From the NCBI GenBank assembly GCA_033002965.1, contig JAURVB010014715.1, forward strand, positions 43,455 through 107,454: a DNA stretch of 64,000 nt, in the 5' to 3' direction. A model generated the notes under the pieces. That model saw only the letters and a list, made by a program, of their open reading frames with translations, was not told where the DNA came from and ran no database searches. Origin of the DNA: Piper betle. Its lineage: Eukaryota > Streptophyta > Magnoliopsida > Piperales > Piperaceae. The translations under genes and the position numbers were made by a program. Shown piece by piece: positions 1 to 14,408 of the stretch; the stretch's first letter is position 1; each line of letters starts with the position of its first letter.

Positions 1-983
1 ATTAAGATAAATAAGTTAGAATAAGAGATTGAGGTAAATTTTATTATTATCTTTATTATTTATTTTTTATTTATCTATGGGAATTTTAAATAGTATAATT
101 AACTAAATTGCTCCAAAGAAAATGTATAATTACTCTAAGTTATATAAGTTGTATCTCATGTATATAAGAATCTTTTATAATTGGTGGAAACGAATTTTGC
201 TTAAGGACGTATTGATCATTTTTCTTGGAAAAAAATGAATTGACAAATTTTTAAAAATGGAGTATGGTCATTTTGTATCAAGAGTTTTTTGTGAGGATAC
301 GGGGATATTAATTGAAAATCATTTTAGCCATTCAAAATGAACTACGTGATTTCATTTTTTCAATACAAATAATAATAATTAGTATTATTCAGCTATTTTT
401 TATAATTTAATAGCCCAAATTAAATTGTAATTAACACCAGAATACCCACAAAAGTTGAGTGACAAACATTTTTTTCTTTCATATTGCCGACTATTTGCAA
501 AATACTTATACTAGTGTAGTTTTAAAACAAATCACCTATATGACTTGCACCAAGAAATATTTTTTAACAAAGCTACACTTTGGAGGGGTTAGTAAAAATG
601 ACAATTTCAATTACACTTATGAATCTCGGTTATAAATATATGATAGCAAGTTAGCGAACTTACTTTTTGAAGTATAAATCATATTTACATAATTTGTGTA
701 TAATTTATAATTCGGCTCACAAAACGGTTAATTAGATTATATACGTCTCACCCATGTAAATTTGATTTACATATTTGGATTGGAAAAAATTTACATTAAA
801 TTAACCGTGTAAACTCAATAAATAACATAGTGTAATTTCAAATTATCAATCTACTTTAAAAACATAAGTCAAATTCATAATTTGCAAACTCCCATTACCT
901 ATTTCGTACAAATTTATATAAGAGAAAATTAATATGAATCAGTGTGGATATATTTGTATATTTCGTAAGAACAGCTAGCTGCT
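1..983. other. AT-rich intergenic DNA
   Basis: Very AT-rich sequence with no open reading frame that resembles a protein and no recognisable repeat structure. It ends where homology to a PP2C phosphatase begins abruptly. No promoter could be assigned. Confidence 0.6.
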
Positions 984-2641
984 CAAGCCGGCGAGGGTCG
1001 GGTCCATGTCGTCGTCTCGGAGGAGCACGGCTGTGGGTGTTCGTCGGAATCTACGCCGGCTTCAACGGCCCCGACGCCCCCGACTACGCCCTCTCCCATC
1101 TCTTCCAGTCCGTCCACCACGAGTTGAAGGGGCTGCTATGGAAAGACGGCAGCTTCGAGTACCAATCGTACGGTTGCGACGACTGAGCGAGCCCAAGAAG
1201 TGGAGGTCGGAGTGGGAGAGGGAGAGGGTGGAGTTGGAGAGGAGGTTGAAGGAGCAGCTCAACAGGTAGAGCTCGGACAATGAGATCAACCACTCCGACG
1301 TGCTCAAGGCGATGTCGGAGGCGTTGAGGAAGACGGGGGAGGCCTACTTTGAGGTCGCAGACCAGATGCTTTTGTAAGACCCTGAGCTAGTTCTGATGGG
1401 CGCCCGTGTCTTGGTTATGTTGATGAAGGGGGAGCATGAATGTTGGGGACAGCCGAGCTGTTCTTGCTCGCTGTGTTGATCCGAGCTTGTGGGAGCTCTT
1501 AGTCAAAGACCGAGACAACGAGAATACTTGTCAAGAGATGGATCATTTGGATCGACCCACCGGCGTGAATGCGCTCCAACTATCGGTCAATCACAGCACG
1601 AATATAGAAGAGGTGAATCTCATTGACATACAATGTTCGTTCCATGGTTTGATGGTTAGAGATTGTTAACTTTTTTGATTGATTGTATGTTTGTTTGATG
1701 TTGTGCGTGTGTTGTAGGAAGTGGAGAGAATCAGAAGTGAGCATCCAGACGATGAATGCGCTGTTGTTAACGATCGGATGAAAGGTTCTTTGAAGGTTAC
1801 TCGAGCATTTGGCGCCGGATTTCTCAAGAAGGTGCAACTCATTTCCTGCTTCTCTTATTATTAATTAACTTGATATGAATTCTGGCTTGAAAGCAAGGTC
1901 TTGATCAAAACATTTAAAACTTGTGATCTGTTGTGTGATTTGAGTGATGCTGTCTTGTCTAAGAAAGAACACCGTCGTGTTGAGCTCGTTGACATAGGTT
2001 GTTTGTTTTAGAAGTAGAAGTCAACCTTGAACGTTGGAGCTTTTGAATTCTAAGATGATTATAGTAAAGCTTGATCATTTCTGCATTGAAGATATTTGAA
2101 CTTTCTACATTTAAGAGTGTTACTGAGTTATTCCTTGTTTATGGTTTTTTCTTCTTCTTAATTTGTTATTGTTTTGATGCAGCCCAAATGGAACAATGCA
2201 CTGCTGGAGATGTTCCAGGTTGATTATGCAGGATCCTCTCCTTATCTCAGCTGCAACCCTTCTCTATATCATTATAAACTTGGCCCAAAGGATAGGTTCT
2301 TGATTCTGTCGTCGGATGAACTCTTCCAATATTTCGCCAACGAAGAAGCTGCCGCCCAAGTAGAGCTCTTCCTCGAGCTCTGGCACGAAGGGGACCCTGC
2401 CCAGCACCTCCTTGAAGAAGTCTTGTTTAGAGCAGGTATTAAACATATTTCAAATTGATTGCATTTTGATGAACTACTTATAATGTTAATAGTTTTAACG
2501 AAACTTCCTTCCTGTGATGATTTCAGGAAGTGAATTCCATGAGTTGCTGGAAATCCCACACGGAGATCGAGAGGATACCACTACGAGATTTCGATCATCG
2601 TTATCTCCTTGGAAGGAAGAATATGGAGATCGTCTGTGTAA
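984..2641 (+). pseudogene. PP2C phosphatase pseudogene, POLTERGEIST-like clade
   Basis: Remnant of a plant protein phosphatase 2C of the POLTERGEIST-LIKE group; intact members dephosphorylate Ser/Thr in membrane-associated signalling. Recognisable blocks occur in order: [109 protein letters not shown] and HELLEIPHGDR, ending with ISLEGRIWRSSV. Introns at about 1613-1717, 1832-2182 and 2436-2526 keep GT-AG ends, so this is a decayed genomic copy and not a retrocopy. Damage seen: the N-terminal region is absent; frame changes near 1030, 1180, 1430 and 2575; in-frame stops at 1267-1269 and 1375-1377. Metal-ligand positions are also lost: the family's GED reads GEG, YDGFNG reads YAGFNG and HDD reads HYE. 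The family assignment is strong. Loss of activity is inferred from these lesions. Confidence 0.88.
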
Positions 2642-4856
2642 AAAAGTGGGAAAAGATTCACGACAATGATGGTTCTCTTCCCAAAGTGTTATCTTCTTTG
2701 CACCGCAACCAATTTAAGCTTCGTTTATGGCCGACGTCGTAGTACCACAAAGTAGTGCTCTGGACTCCAGAAAGTGAAACTTGTTACTCTCTGGCCTCTA
2801 TAAAATGTTACAACAAATATCAGTGATCAAACTTCGTTGAAAACAGCCGGTCAATTAATATTACTAATTATCTTGTTGCATATCAAGATATATAAAAATT
2901 CAGTTAAAAAAATTATGCTTGGGTAATGAACTTCATGGCTGCTATTCCTGAACCAATCCCCATCCTTTCATCAAAGTTAGAATGACAAAACAAGACAGCT
3001 ATGGCGTTATTTTGACATGAACCAACCACCAACTCCATCTAGACAATTTTCATGCAGATTATATGACCAACTAGCTAAAATACTAATATATCCACAATAA
3101 TGAACGCAGCAGCATGAAAAAGAAAAGGGAAGAAGTTGAATCAAAACCATAGGATTACTTGGTGCTGCTATCATTTGCTGGAGGTGGGACTAGTTGTTAC
3201 CAGAAAGAAAAGAAAACAGTGGATGGCACAAACAAATTCGAGAAAAAACAGCGTATGATGGATGTGGAAACAAACTAAAGCTAGTATTCTAACCAAATAT
3301 GTATGGACACAGACCAAGAACATGAGACTTTGAGATGTTCAACTTAGTTTAAAATATAATATATACTGAGATAAAATTTTGTTTTAAGTAAGAATAAATT
3401 ATAAATATTTAATTTGGTTACCCACTTTTAAGTAGATGGTTTAGGTTCGTTACGTTGCACTTTGAATTGGGTCATCATAAATAACCTCAAAGCCTCTAAG
3501 TGGCTTCGTGTTAAAAAATAAATTGGATTAAAGACATTAACTATGCTATTAATCACATGCCAAAGGAGATCGTTGAGCTAAGGGTAACAATGAATCAAGT
3601 ATAAGAATTTTGAAAATGTAATTTTATAACATGGGTGAATTTCTTAATTTAATTCTACATCTAATCCGCGTGTGTGCTATCCAAACCTGTCAAAATCAAA
3701 AAAGATGAGCTTCTCAGACCTGATGATGCACAAGGTCAAATAGAAATAAGAATCCTTCCATTGCCACACGGTCGATGGATTGATGATGATGACACTTCTA
3801 TTATATATTTCACATTTATCATTATCATTCTAAACCCATTAATTAGCTCAATTTTTGTTTTTTTAAATAATTAAGCTTAATTTTCCGACCACCGGATAAT
3901 ATGAAACAAAATTTCCCTTTTTAATGAAATGCTCCAAATTCAAACTTGATTAAATCTAAAAGTCAATAATTGACCCGACATCAATGGACTTGCTATCCAG
4001 CCTTAACTTCTCCAGTAACACAGAAAAAACAAAGACAATCAAGATCAATCTTAGCATTAGCAAAACAAAATAATACGATGATAAGAAATTTAAAAGTAGA
4101 GGGCTGATAGGGTCAAACAAAAAAAGTTATTATAACGTCAAACAAGGAATTCTGCTGTGGTAGACCGAACCTCTAACTAAAGCAAAGTCTACATAAACTT
4201 TGATAAATAAAATGTATCAGTACCTACATAAGAAGAGAATATGCCGTGACTACCAAGAGCAGAAACTTTCTGCACTGAGTATTTTTCAGAGAATTAAAGG
4301 TCAGATACACCTTTCATTTTCAACGGCATAAACTTTTAACAACATTTTTCTAACGCAGCTTGTGAAGGGTTAAAAAGCCTTACATTAAACAACAAAATTT
4401 TGAAATCCCTGTTGAGAATGCCTTGGAAAGAATTAGGGAACCGACGAAGAACAAATTAGAAAAATCAAGCATCTTTCTAACACAACTGTACACACACACA
4501 CACGTATATATAATGCAAAATAACTTGACTCTTTCTGAAGTCGGAAGCATCATGTTAAGCATCTTCTATTTTCAACATGTATCCTTTCATTCGAGTTTTT
4601 GTTTTGTACAATTCTCTACAACCAAATTTTACAGTTTCAGGGAGACAGCTTACATCTGAACGAAAAAATATACGTACAGATCAATTAATAAAAGAATCAC
4701 ATTATATCCAGAAAGCTCTCAGAAAGACTTCAAAAAGTCCAACCCTGAAACCCATTCAACATTAAATTAGAATTCATTACTGTGCACATGCTACATAAAA
4801 ATTATGAAAATGTAAACAAAAAAACAAAGAAAAAACTTACCCCCAGAAAAAAATAA
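2642..4856. other. Intergenic region between PP2C pseudogene and kinesin 3' end
   Basis: AT-rich sequence with no credible coding region. A short CA/TA microsatellite lies near 4492-4511. The part closest to 4856 should contain the 3' untranslated region and polyadenylation signals of the minus-strand kinesin gene; I could not pick a single signal. Confidence 0.55.
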
Positions 4857-7800
4857 CTAGGAAGTGAAAGTAAATATTCTGTCTGCAATCTTTATGCGAC
4901 AAAGCGGACATTCTCCACAAGCAAGCGAACAAGGTTTGCACACTGCATAACATTTTACCGCTTTTAAAACTATAGAATAAACATGTATGCACCCTACAAT
5001 TAACGCATCCCAAATGTCAACAAATTTGGTATCCATGGACTAAATAAGCTCATGATATGCAAAGACATCAAAGCCCAATAAAAGGACAAAAAGTTGTATA
5101 GATTTTTTAAGATGGGAATAAAGGAATAATATAAACCGACTCTTCAAGGAAGGAATCTATTATGAATTTTTTAACTTTGTTTCATGTGGTTTAGATAGAC
5201 TTGGTTATAATCACCAGTCAAGTTTTTTTCCTGAAACAGCTTCAGCAACTGACTTGGTAGGATTTTTAGAATGTTTCAAAGCTAGGACATTAGAGATCCC
5301 CATCAGCTGTTACAGTTATTCAATTGGTTCATATTGCCTTGTATATTGGTTTGGGTGACAACCACGGTAGTCGACCATAACATAATTGTTCCATTACTGT
5401 AGTATTTGCCACCCCGTTAAAAGAAGGGTTCATGAATACTTACTGCAAAAATGTCGGCAAGGAAGAAGAACTGCTGCAGTTTGTGCTTCAAAGCACACTT
5501 TGCAAGTATGGGCATTTAGGTCACCGTTGCTTTGTGGCTCTGGCTCTTTCTCTTTTATTTCTTGCATGCGAGCCTGTCATGATAGATGATTAAAATCAAA
5601 AAGATCAGCTAGACCAACCACATAATAAACTGGAGATTTCCAAATGGAAACTGAGTTAAAAATCATTCAATTTTAAACTAATAGGATCCCATAAAACAGA
5701 TGAATCAAACCGTAATCCTTTGGCAATACATGTGACAATCCATAAGGCAAACAATCAAGAATTTTCTAGCATACATCTCAATATCATTCCTGCTAAACAA
5801 TTAAAATTATTTAGTAAGTCTTAATTTTCTTCAGCAAGATTTACTCTTATCTACTGTCTTCATATTAGCATTTCCTAAGGATGTATTGACCATCAGAAAC
5901 ATGAAAGCGTGATAATAAAAGTTCAAGTAATTAATCTCATGTACCTTCAAACGAACAATGAGTGACTCTAACTGCGAACTTCGATTCAGATCGTCCGTTT
6001 TGGGTTTTGTAGATTCATCAAGCATTAGTCTCTCTCTAATGCCAGTATTCTCATCATCAAAATTACCCTGTTTCTGATCGTAAAGGGTTTCCATTCCACA
6101 ATTTAATCTGTCATATGCATCCAATGAAGGTGGATTAGCTCCATCCCCCTTCTTCAATTTTGCAACAAGAACCCACATTCCTGCCAAATCATTTTCCAAT
6201 GCTGCTTCTCTGCGTTCCCCTTCCTCAATTTTCTTTCGCAGCTCCTCTTCTGCAAATTCCTTTTCGGCGAGTGCAGCCTCCAATGTTGCCTCTTTTTGCT
6301 TTCTAGCATGCAACTCCATTCTCAAATCATCTGGATCCATATTCCAATTTTCAGCATCATCATGCACTGTGGAAAGGCCATCACTACCACGGCTAAAAGA
6401 TCGACCTCTTCTGCCAGATTTAATGCCATCAAACTTGTTTTCTGTATATCTGCGCAAGGGACCATTATTAGCTTGGTTATGCGGTGCCCTTGAATATGCC
6501 CTCTCCTGAGCAATCAATAATTCTTTTGCCTGCCTTTCGTTATGTAGTGACAGCTTTGTAACTTCTTCTGCCAAATTTTTCAGTTCAACTGCAGCAGCAG
6601 ATGCTAATTCCTTTGCATAGGATGATTCTTCAGATAATTTCTGGTTTTGGGCCCGTAAACCATTGTTTTCCTCTATGAGTTCAACGTGTTCATGCCTAAG
6701 CTTCTCATTATCCATTACCTAAAATGGAAGCAGCTCTATAGTTGGTCACAAATGCTTAATTACACAGCACCATGAAACAAAGTAATTTTTAAAAAAATGT
6801 GACAGGCAGGTTAATGCACTTAACCTGATAAAAGCTTACCAACATTCATTTAAGAAGCAATATTTTTTACCTGCAACTGGATATTTCTTTTCAACTCGTT
6901 CACATATTCCTCTGAAACAAACTGCTCATAAGACCGTGTTGATTTAACACCCGCAGAAGCCAGTTGAAGTTGTAGACTGTTCACCTTCTCTTGCAATTCA
7001 TTGATTTTAGCATCCTACAAATAACTAAAACTATTGCATTATGTGTAAAAAATGTCAATAGAAAAAATAGAGAACATTTTGATGCAAATAATAAGCATAA
7101 ACTCAAGGACATGGTCATCAAATTTTGTAATGGAATAAATGTTTTCAATTGAAATGTGATGCAAAAATTGACCTTATTTTGAAGTTGCTCTTGTAGGACT
7201 CTATTATCAGCTGACTTTATCTGCATTATTAGTACAAGCATGTTAGCAAGCAAAAGATGCATATCATCGGCTCACTTTTCAGTGAAAAAAAAAGCTTTCG
7301 AAAGCTCTATTTCACAACCTCCAGTTCAAAGCTTTTCTCATTGCATTGCGCCATCAACTTGACAACTGTCTGTTTTCCAGCTCCAATGAAACAAGAGAAC
7401 ATTTCATTTGATCATGTTATACCATTAGAGATGTTTGAATAATCATAATGAAAGGATCAAAATAAACACCTGCTGCATTTCTACCAATGAAGCTTTTTCT
7501 GTTGAAACTTCACCACTTTCAGCAATTTTCTGTTCCAAGATACTCATCTGTCTTCGTTTTTCCAAGATTTCTGATTCTAGTTTCTGAATCTTCAATAATT
7601 GAAAAACAAGCAAGGAAACATAATACATCAAGGTACTACTACTGGTGCATAGAATATCTTCATTAAATAGCGTGATGCCCAAAATATGATTTTATAAAGC
7701 AAAGGTACTCGGTGGATATGACTTACTTGAGCTTGAGAACCCTCAGGATCACTAGCAGATTGATCTACTAAACGTTTAAGTGTACTAGTGCTAAAAGCAA

Positions 7801-10800
7801 TCTCTCCAGCAAGCATTTTCACCTGCTCCACAAGTAGATCCATCTGATCCGACATTGTGATCCCAGCCTACCCTCCAACAGCGTGAGTTAAACATTTTGT
7901 CCATCAAAATTCAGTTAAAAGAGAGTATAGAAATAAAAAAAATTACATGGTATGAACAAAAAACAACTGTTAGCCATGAAAATAGAGATAAAAACACTTC
8001 CTATGTTGTTAAAGTGGCAAATGAAAATTTCCAAAACATGCAACTCGCTCCAGTTTCAAGAAAAAGGACATTAATAAAAAAAATTATGAAATAAACAGGA
8101 AGGCTCACCAATGTAAAAGCAGTTTTTCCACTAGAAATCTCGCCAGATTGAGCAGCATCGGTTACAGAACTAGTGTTCAGAGAGTTCTCATCACTTGTCT
8201 TGCTTGAAGATCTTGTATGAGAGATATTTACAAGTGAATCTGAAGGAAGAACAGAGGATAGAGAATCGATCGGCAAATTTTCACCATCCAAGAAGTAGTG
8301 GCGATGCCACACGTAATGGGTCCGATTTCTAGCACGAAAAAGAAAACATTCAGCAATTCCATAAGACCTCAATCAATAAAGAAATAAGAAACACATTGAA
8401 TCAAAGGTCACACAATAAGCAGGCAACGCAGCAACTGTTAAAAGTAAGAAGCAAATAACATTATACAGAACAAAGGCTTTAACCAATAGAGGAAAATATT
8501 TCAGTCCTGATGAATGAAAATAGAAAGTTGCATCAATGAAGTAAATAGTAAGAGCCTTAAGAAGCAAACAATTGGTAGATATATTCATTGTTTGGTAAAT
8601 GTATTCAGAGCAGGTTTTATCAAAATATTTGCCCTTTTCACAGATTGTGGATGTGAGGGCATTCAATATAAAAACATCCACCCTTTGTTTTCACATTTAA
8701 TTTTGTACAGCAGTCACTCATATTTGCGATGCATCCGGATACGACATGTGCTAAAACAAAGTAAACATAATCAGCTCAACAACAAATGCGAGTGATAAAA
8801 AATTAATGTCTCGAAGTCCAAAGCCAAAGCAAACAGAACAAACAATTAAAATTATTTTTGCAAAGTGAACTAAAATAAATCAAGCTAACATACATCATCT
8901 TCGCTCAAAGATTGCTGGTGATGCACAGGCAATTCACCTAAGACACCAGGAATTGTATTCTTGGTAGAAACAAGTATGAGCTTAGTAAGTCTCTGAATTC
9001 TGCTCATGAGAGCTGCCTTCGCTTCCTCTTCCTCCTCTAAGCGCGACTGCATTTTGACTTGACCTTCCTCCAGCTTTTCAAAACAGAACTCATGAGTTCA
9101 AAACGGAAGCTAACAAATTTCAAAGTATAGTCTAAACAAATAATGAAGTACCTGCTGCCTCAAAGTAATGATTTCTTCATGACTTGCCCCTCCAATCATG
9201 CCCTTCTTCAACTGTTCAAGTTCTTGTTTTAAAGTAGAAATTTCACTTTGATACTTCTTAATGAGGGATTTTTCGTCAATAATCTGTAAAAAGAAAACCC
9301 CTCATTTTCAATCTCCAGAATTATTACAGTAATTTGTTTTCTTCAACATTTGTCTTAGTAAATTACCCTATTGCGTGAAGCATATATTTCTACACATTTA
9401 GCTCGATTAGCAAACTTCAATGTGTTGTGTGTCTCCTCCATATTACTCGAGGCAGGAGTAACATTACAAATAAGCTGTAGAAAATACATAGAGAAACTAG
9501 AACCAATTAATGATGATGACACAAATATATGACAATCCTAGATGTAAAAAAACTAAAAATTAACCAAGCTCACCGAGACATGACCATGACCACTCAAAGA
9601 GGACTGTAGAAGGCGGGTTAACTTAGAATCTCGGTAAGGGACATGAGAAGCTCTCCCTTCACTTAGCTTCCCAATAACCTACAAAAGAATACAAATAACC
9701 GTAGCATGGTTGTAATTAGATGCTACCAATAGCAAGCAGGCAGAATAAAGTTCATCTTGAATATATTAGCGAGGAGTATATGCAAGTTGGCTATATAAAA
9801 ACCTTCTGCAAAACCAAGCAAAAGAATATGCACTTATTTTGAGAAGAAATTATGTGAACCTTCGCAAATTTCAATAGCATTCAAAAGTAACTAACCAATA
9901 GACAACATAAGAAGAAATTCCAAGAACTAATTTTCAGCACGTTGTATGAAACTAGACAAAATAAGCAATTACACTGGAAACTTATGAAGATCACAAAAAA
10001 TTTCAATGGCAGAAAAATGGACAGTATGATTTCATATTCTTTCATTTCAGGAAAAATGACCAGATGCAAAAGACATGCTTACAGTTCCAAGGGTTAAAAG
10101 ACTTTTGTTTATGTAAGATCCTTCTTTTCTCCTCACTCCAGTTGTTTCAGTTTTTGAGCTCTCAGATCCAGCTAAATCTATCAAATTCTACAAGCAAAAG
10201 GCACCTTAAATCAGAGATTCATTTATGTGACAAGCACAAGATTGTAAAGATTTACATATTCTACATACAAGCTGAGAGAAAATCACTCCATCATATTCAT
10301 CCCCGTGTGCACTGCTTTCAATCATCTGGGAAAAATTTTATAAAAAAAACATTAAGTTTATAAAGAAACAAGCAAATTTCAGCCACAAAAAGGAACAGAT
10401 AAAGCCACCATCAGAACCTTCAAATAACCAGGCACGATCATGCAAAATAAATGTAAAAATTGGTAAATTAAAAAAGTGAAAATGTTTCACAGTTTCAATC
10501 AAGCAGAAACAAAAAAATACCAAGGTAAATATTGTGTGGCTTCGGCTGCTTAGGAGGTTAAAATTGTTTGAACCAACATGGCGATGCTCTGCTCAAGCAC
10601 AAAAGAGTACCCATTTAAGGCGATGAACGAAATGGAACATTCAACCATTACCATGTAAAACAAAGCATTTTCTGTCAACAAAATGCACAAAGTATTTTAT
10701 CACCAACACCATCAGAATTAAATCACTTCATGTGTTAGTGATCACGATAAATATAAGTGACATTCTTAATGTTAGAAATGCTATTTAAGGTCATATTCAG

Positions 10801-13800
10801 CTGGAAATTCCTGCAGTGGACAATTTGCAGTCCCTATTGGTGCTAGGATGTGGCTAAATAGGTGAGGCACCTTAACCTACATAACTACAATATTTCAATA
10901 AACAACTTATATGATTCTATTGTCTTATTGAACTGCAAAGTTGTTTCAGAAATAGAAGAGAAAACAACAAGAACTGAATATAATGTAAGCAGAAATACCT
11001 TCTCCAGCTGCAATAAAAGACAAAGCATGACCAGGAGACAACACAACTTCCTCCTTAATACCTTCAACATATGTGCCCTACGAAGATAAAAATAGCTGAT
11101 CAAAAAGTAGCCTCAGCCACGAAAACAATAAATAAATTGATCAATGTTAGTACTTAGTTTTATTTATCTCATAGCTCAGCATATTCTATAATAGTACCAT
11201 CAATATTCAACATATTTCTGTTCACAACTAAAACAAGAATGCACTTTTCTGACACATTTCTTCCAACTTATTGACAAGAGGTAGTGGACATGTATCCTAA
11301 TCCATCTGTGAGGGAAGAAACAATCAAAATTTTGACTGCTGGATGCCTTTCCACAGTAGCCTTCCTCCTATATCAGGGCTTAAAAGCAGCAATGCACTAG
11401 GATTGGGGAGTTAGCACAGAAAGCAAATAACAACCTAAAATAGACCATACACATGACTACTTATTTAATTTTCAAATAGTTTATCATTGCATATCAGCCA
11501 TAACTAGAGGCCTAGACATACATGTGCATCCTCTCTAACACGAAGATTTTGTCCTGTTGGATCCAGCAAGTCATTTATCACCTGAAAGTTGAATTAAGAA
11601 AAAAAGTGAGCTAAACTCAAATCAAGAGATGATAAAAAAATGTAACGATTGGAATGAATTGTGACTAAAAAACAGTCCATAACCATTCAATTCATATAAA
11701 AAGTGCATTACTAACCTCATTATAGATTTCAAGATAAGAAACACGAAGTAAGTATTCTCTTCCAGGAGTCTGCATAAAACATAAAATTTGCTTGCTTTAC
11801 ATTGGTACAAATTTTACAATTATCAAGATTAGAAAGCCTTAGCTAAAAAATGCATCATATGCTTATAACATGTTCACAAAAATATTGATCACAAGGTAAA
11901 TGATTAATCACACACAAAATCTACTGCGCTTTACATTCTTACAAAATTCATAATTATCAAGAATACAAAGCCTAAATTTCAACAATATATCAAATGCTTT
12001 GAACAAGTTCGTTGACAAGAGCCATGAGCAAGTGAGAAGAAAAACATTGACAGTTCTTTAGTGATCCTAAGGAGACGTGAAGAATGCAGAACACATTTGA
12101 ATGAATCAATAAAAAGAGACAACAAATTAAAGGAATGAAGTGATTAATGCTATTTAGAAATGATCATAAATAAATTTTATTTCAACTTTTAAAAACTTAG
12201 AAGTGATAACCTTCAAAAATCAATTAACTTTTCAAGCATTGTCCTTACATCTTGGATTATGCTAAAAACATCCTTGATTGCCAGAGGTATGACTCCAGGA
12301 GAGATATGGTCACCCTACAGTTCCAAACAAAAAAGGTACAATGAGTATTACTTTCCCTTGTCTATCATACGATTGAGTAACTCTTAATGTTAAAAGAAAT
12401 CAGGCAGGTAAGACCAATAAACATGAACAACCAGATTGTAGCGGAAATTACAGTCTGTAAGCAGAGGAAGAAAAGTAGATTTTGGAGGTATTTCATTATC
12501 CAAATCTAAACTTAGGATCCAACAAAGACGACCAGATGGTCACGAAAACAATAAAGGCATGACTACATCAATGGAAACTGGTCTTATGATTGGGTACCAA
12601 TAATGATACTATCAGAAATAATGCACTGAGACTGAGTTACTTACATGCATGGTGTGCGTCTTTCCACTGCTGGTAACACCATATGCAAAGACCGTTCCTG
12701 CAATACCAGCAAACAGCTGCTCAAACAATATAACAGATGCAAAGAAGGGAGCGGGAGCTCTTGTTTAGGCATACATCTTTGCATACTAGCATACTGCACA
12801 GCAATCAGTAAACTTTGCAATAGACTCTGTTTTTACCATAAAAGAACAACATCAATATCATTATATTACCCAATTGACTACCACATTGGTTCACATTGAA
12901 TACAAAGGAAGAATCATGAAAATATTAGCCTTTCTACAAAGGGATATAATATCTTAAATAGACATTAAATTCTCCGAAATGCTAATCATAAACAAAAATA
13001 TTTAAATTTATAAAAAAAAAACCACAGGGTATGTACCATCCAGAAAGTAAGAAAAATAAGGGCACCTCATTAAGTGCCTAAGCCAAAGAGAGCGGCGCTT
13101 CATTATTTTGTATTTATTTGCACATTAATATCAACCAGAAAAATAGTGAGACAACCGGCAGGTTAAGCAGTAGTAGACCATCCGTACCATTTACACCTTC
13201 CATTGCGGCTTTCACAACAGGTCGAGCAGCAACTTCATAAACTGCCTTAGACGTGGCACTAGGCCCAAAAACACTATCTGGCATAAATTAGACGACAAGT
13301 AAACGGCAAGTTACAAGAAAGCAAAACAATAAGACAGCATACCAAAAAATTAATAATAATAACTAGGACACAGCCAAAATTTCACCTATCTACAAAGTTT
13401 TAACCAACAACAAAGCTGCTATCCTAACTCCACGACGCAAAGAACACCTATAATTTGCACCATAAGATTCTATATCACCCAAGAAAACTCGCAATTTGGA
13501 TGAAGCATATCAGTAATTGGCTATGTCACCACAAAAATTCAATTTTTCTTCAGTGAGGTGAATAAAACGCATACAAAATGCATATGCAATGGCACCAGCA
13601 TAGCTCCACCTATCTAACAATTATCATGCATTGGGCCTCAATTCTCTACACTCGAAGTCTATTCATATCAGATGGACTAAGATAAAGCATTCGCGGATCT
13701 CCAAACTCTTATACCTACAAATTAAGCGGCTTTCCTAAAAATGTGACACAAAGCAATAAGAGGAATGCACAACGACACAAACAGCTCCACCATCTGGGGA

Positions 13801-14408
13801 GTAATGTTTGAGTTCACCCAAAGAAAACTCATTAATTGGATCAAGCAGGCCAACAATTTCAAACTTTTCAGTACGAGAACGAAGATCATTCATTACCAAA
13901 TGCATATGCAGTGGCCGGATTATACTCGCACCGCACCACCTTATCCCCATCCGGATACCAAGCAATCTCGTCCCCTCGCTGCAGCTCCCGGTCACTGCAC
14001 AGATCCACAAACCAAATCAAAACAAACAACCACAGATCACACCATCCCCAACCAGATCCAAGCCCCCAACCACACGCACCTCAACGGCCGGAACCGTATC
14101 GCCACCGAGATGCTGTCCCCGCCCCGCGACCCCTCCACCGGCTCCGCCACCATCGGCTCCGCCAGCGCCACCGGCCCGGCGGCCTCCTTGGGCGCGTAAT
14201 GCCGGTGCCGCCCGGGCGTCACCGACCTCGGCACAAACCCGTTCCCGGAGTACACGCCGGAAGACGCGGAGCGGGGGTACCCGAGTCCGACCCTCCCCGC
14301 CATTGACGACGACGACGACGACGAGTACGAGCTGCCGGGCTTCCTGTACCCGAACGGCGAGCTGCTCCTCCCCCGGGAGGAGGAGGAGGAGTAGGTGGCG
14401 GCGGCCAT
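4857..14408 (-). CDS. KIN7D: Kinesin-7 motor protein with C-terminal RING finger (KIN-7C/D-like)
   Basis: Microtubule plus-end-type motor of the plant kinesin-7 family. Exons (genomic, transcribed right to left): 14080-14408, 13897-13994, 13188-13277, 12645-12697, 12249-12314, 11716-11769, 11522-11581, 10999-11077, 10521-10588, 10269-10325, 10083-10187, 9574-9678, 9367-9474, 9152-9283, 8894-9073, 8109-8328, 7727-7867, 7470-7589, 7319-7369, 7173-7220, 6871-7014, 5945-6718, 5444-5573, 4857-4942; all have GT-AG borders and phases agree except at 8109-8328. The protein would be about 1098 residues: a Ser-rich N-terminus (organelle-targeting-like), motor domain about 100-440 with P-loop GVTSSGKT (about 179-186), switch I SSRSH (290-294) and switch II DLAGSE (322-327), neck linker, long coiled coils, and a C3HC4 RING at about 1051-1090. 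That end is typical of Arabidopsis KIN-7C/7D. Exon 8109-8328 is 220 nt, one base too long, shifting frame into a stop at 8281-8283; see findings. Confidence 0.93.
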
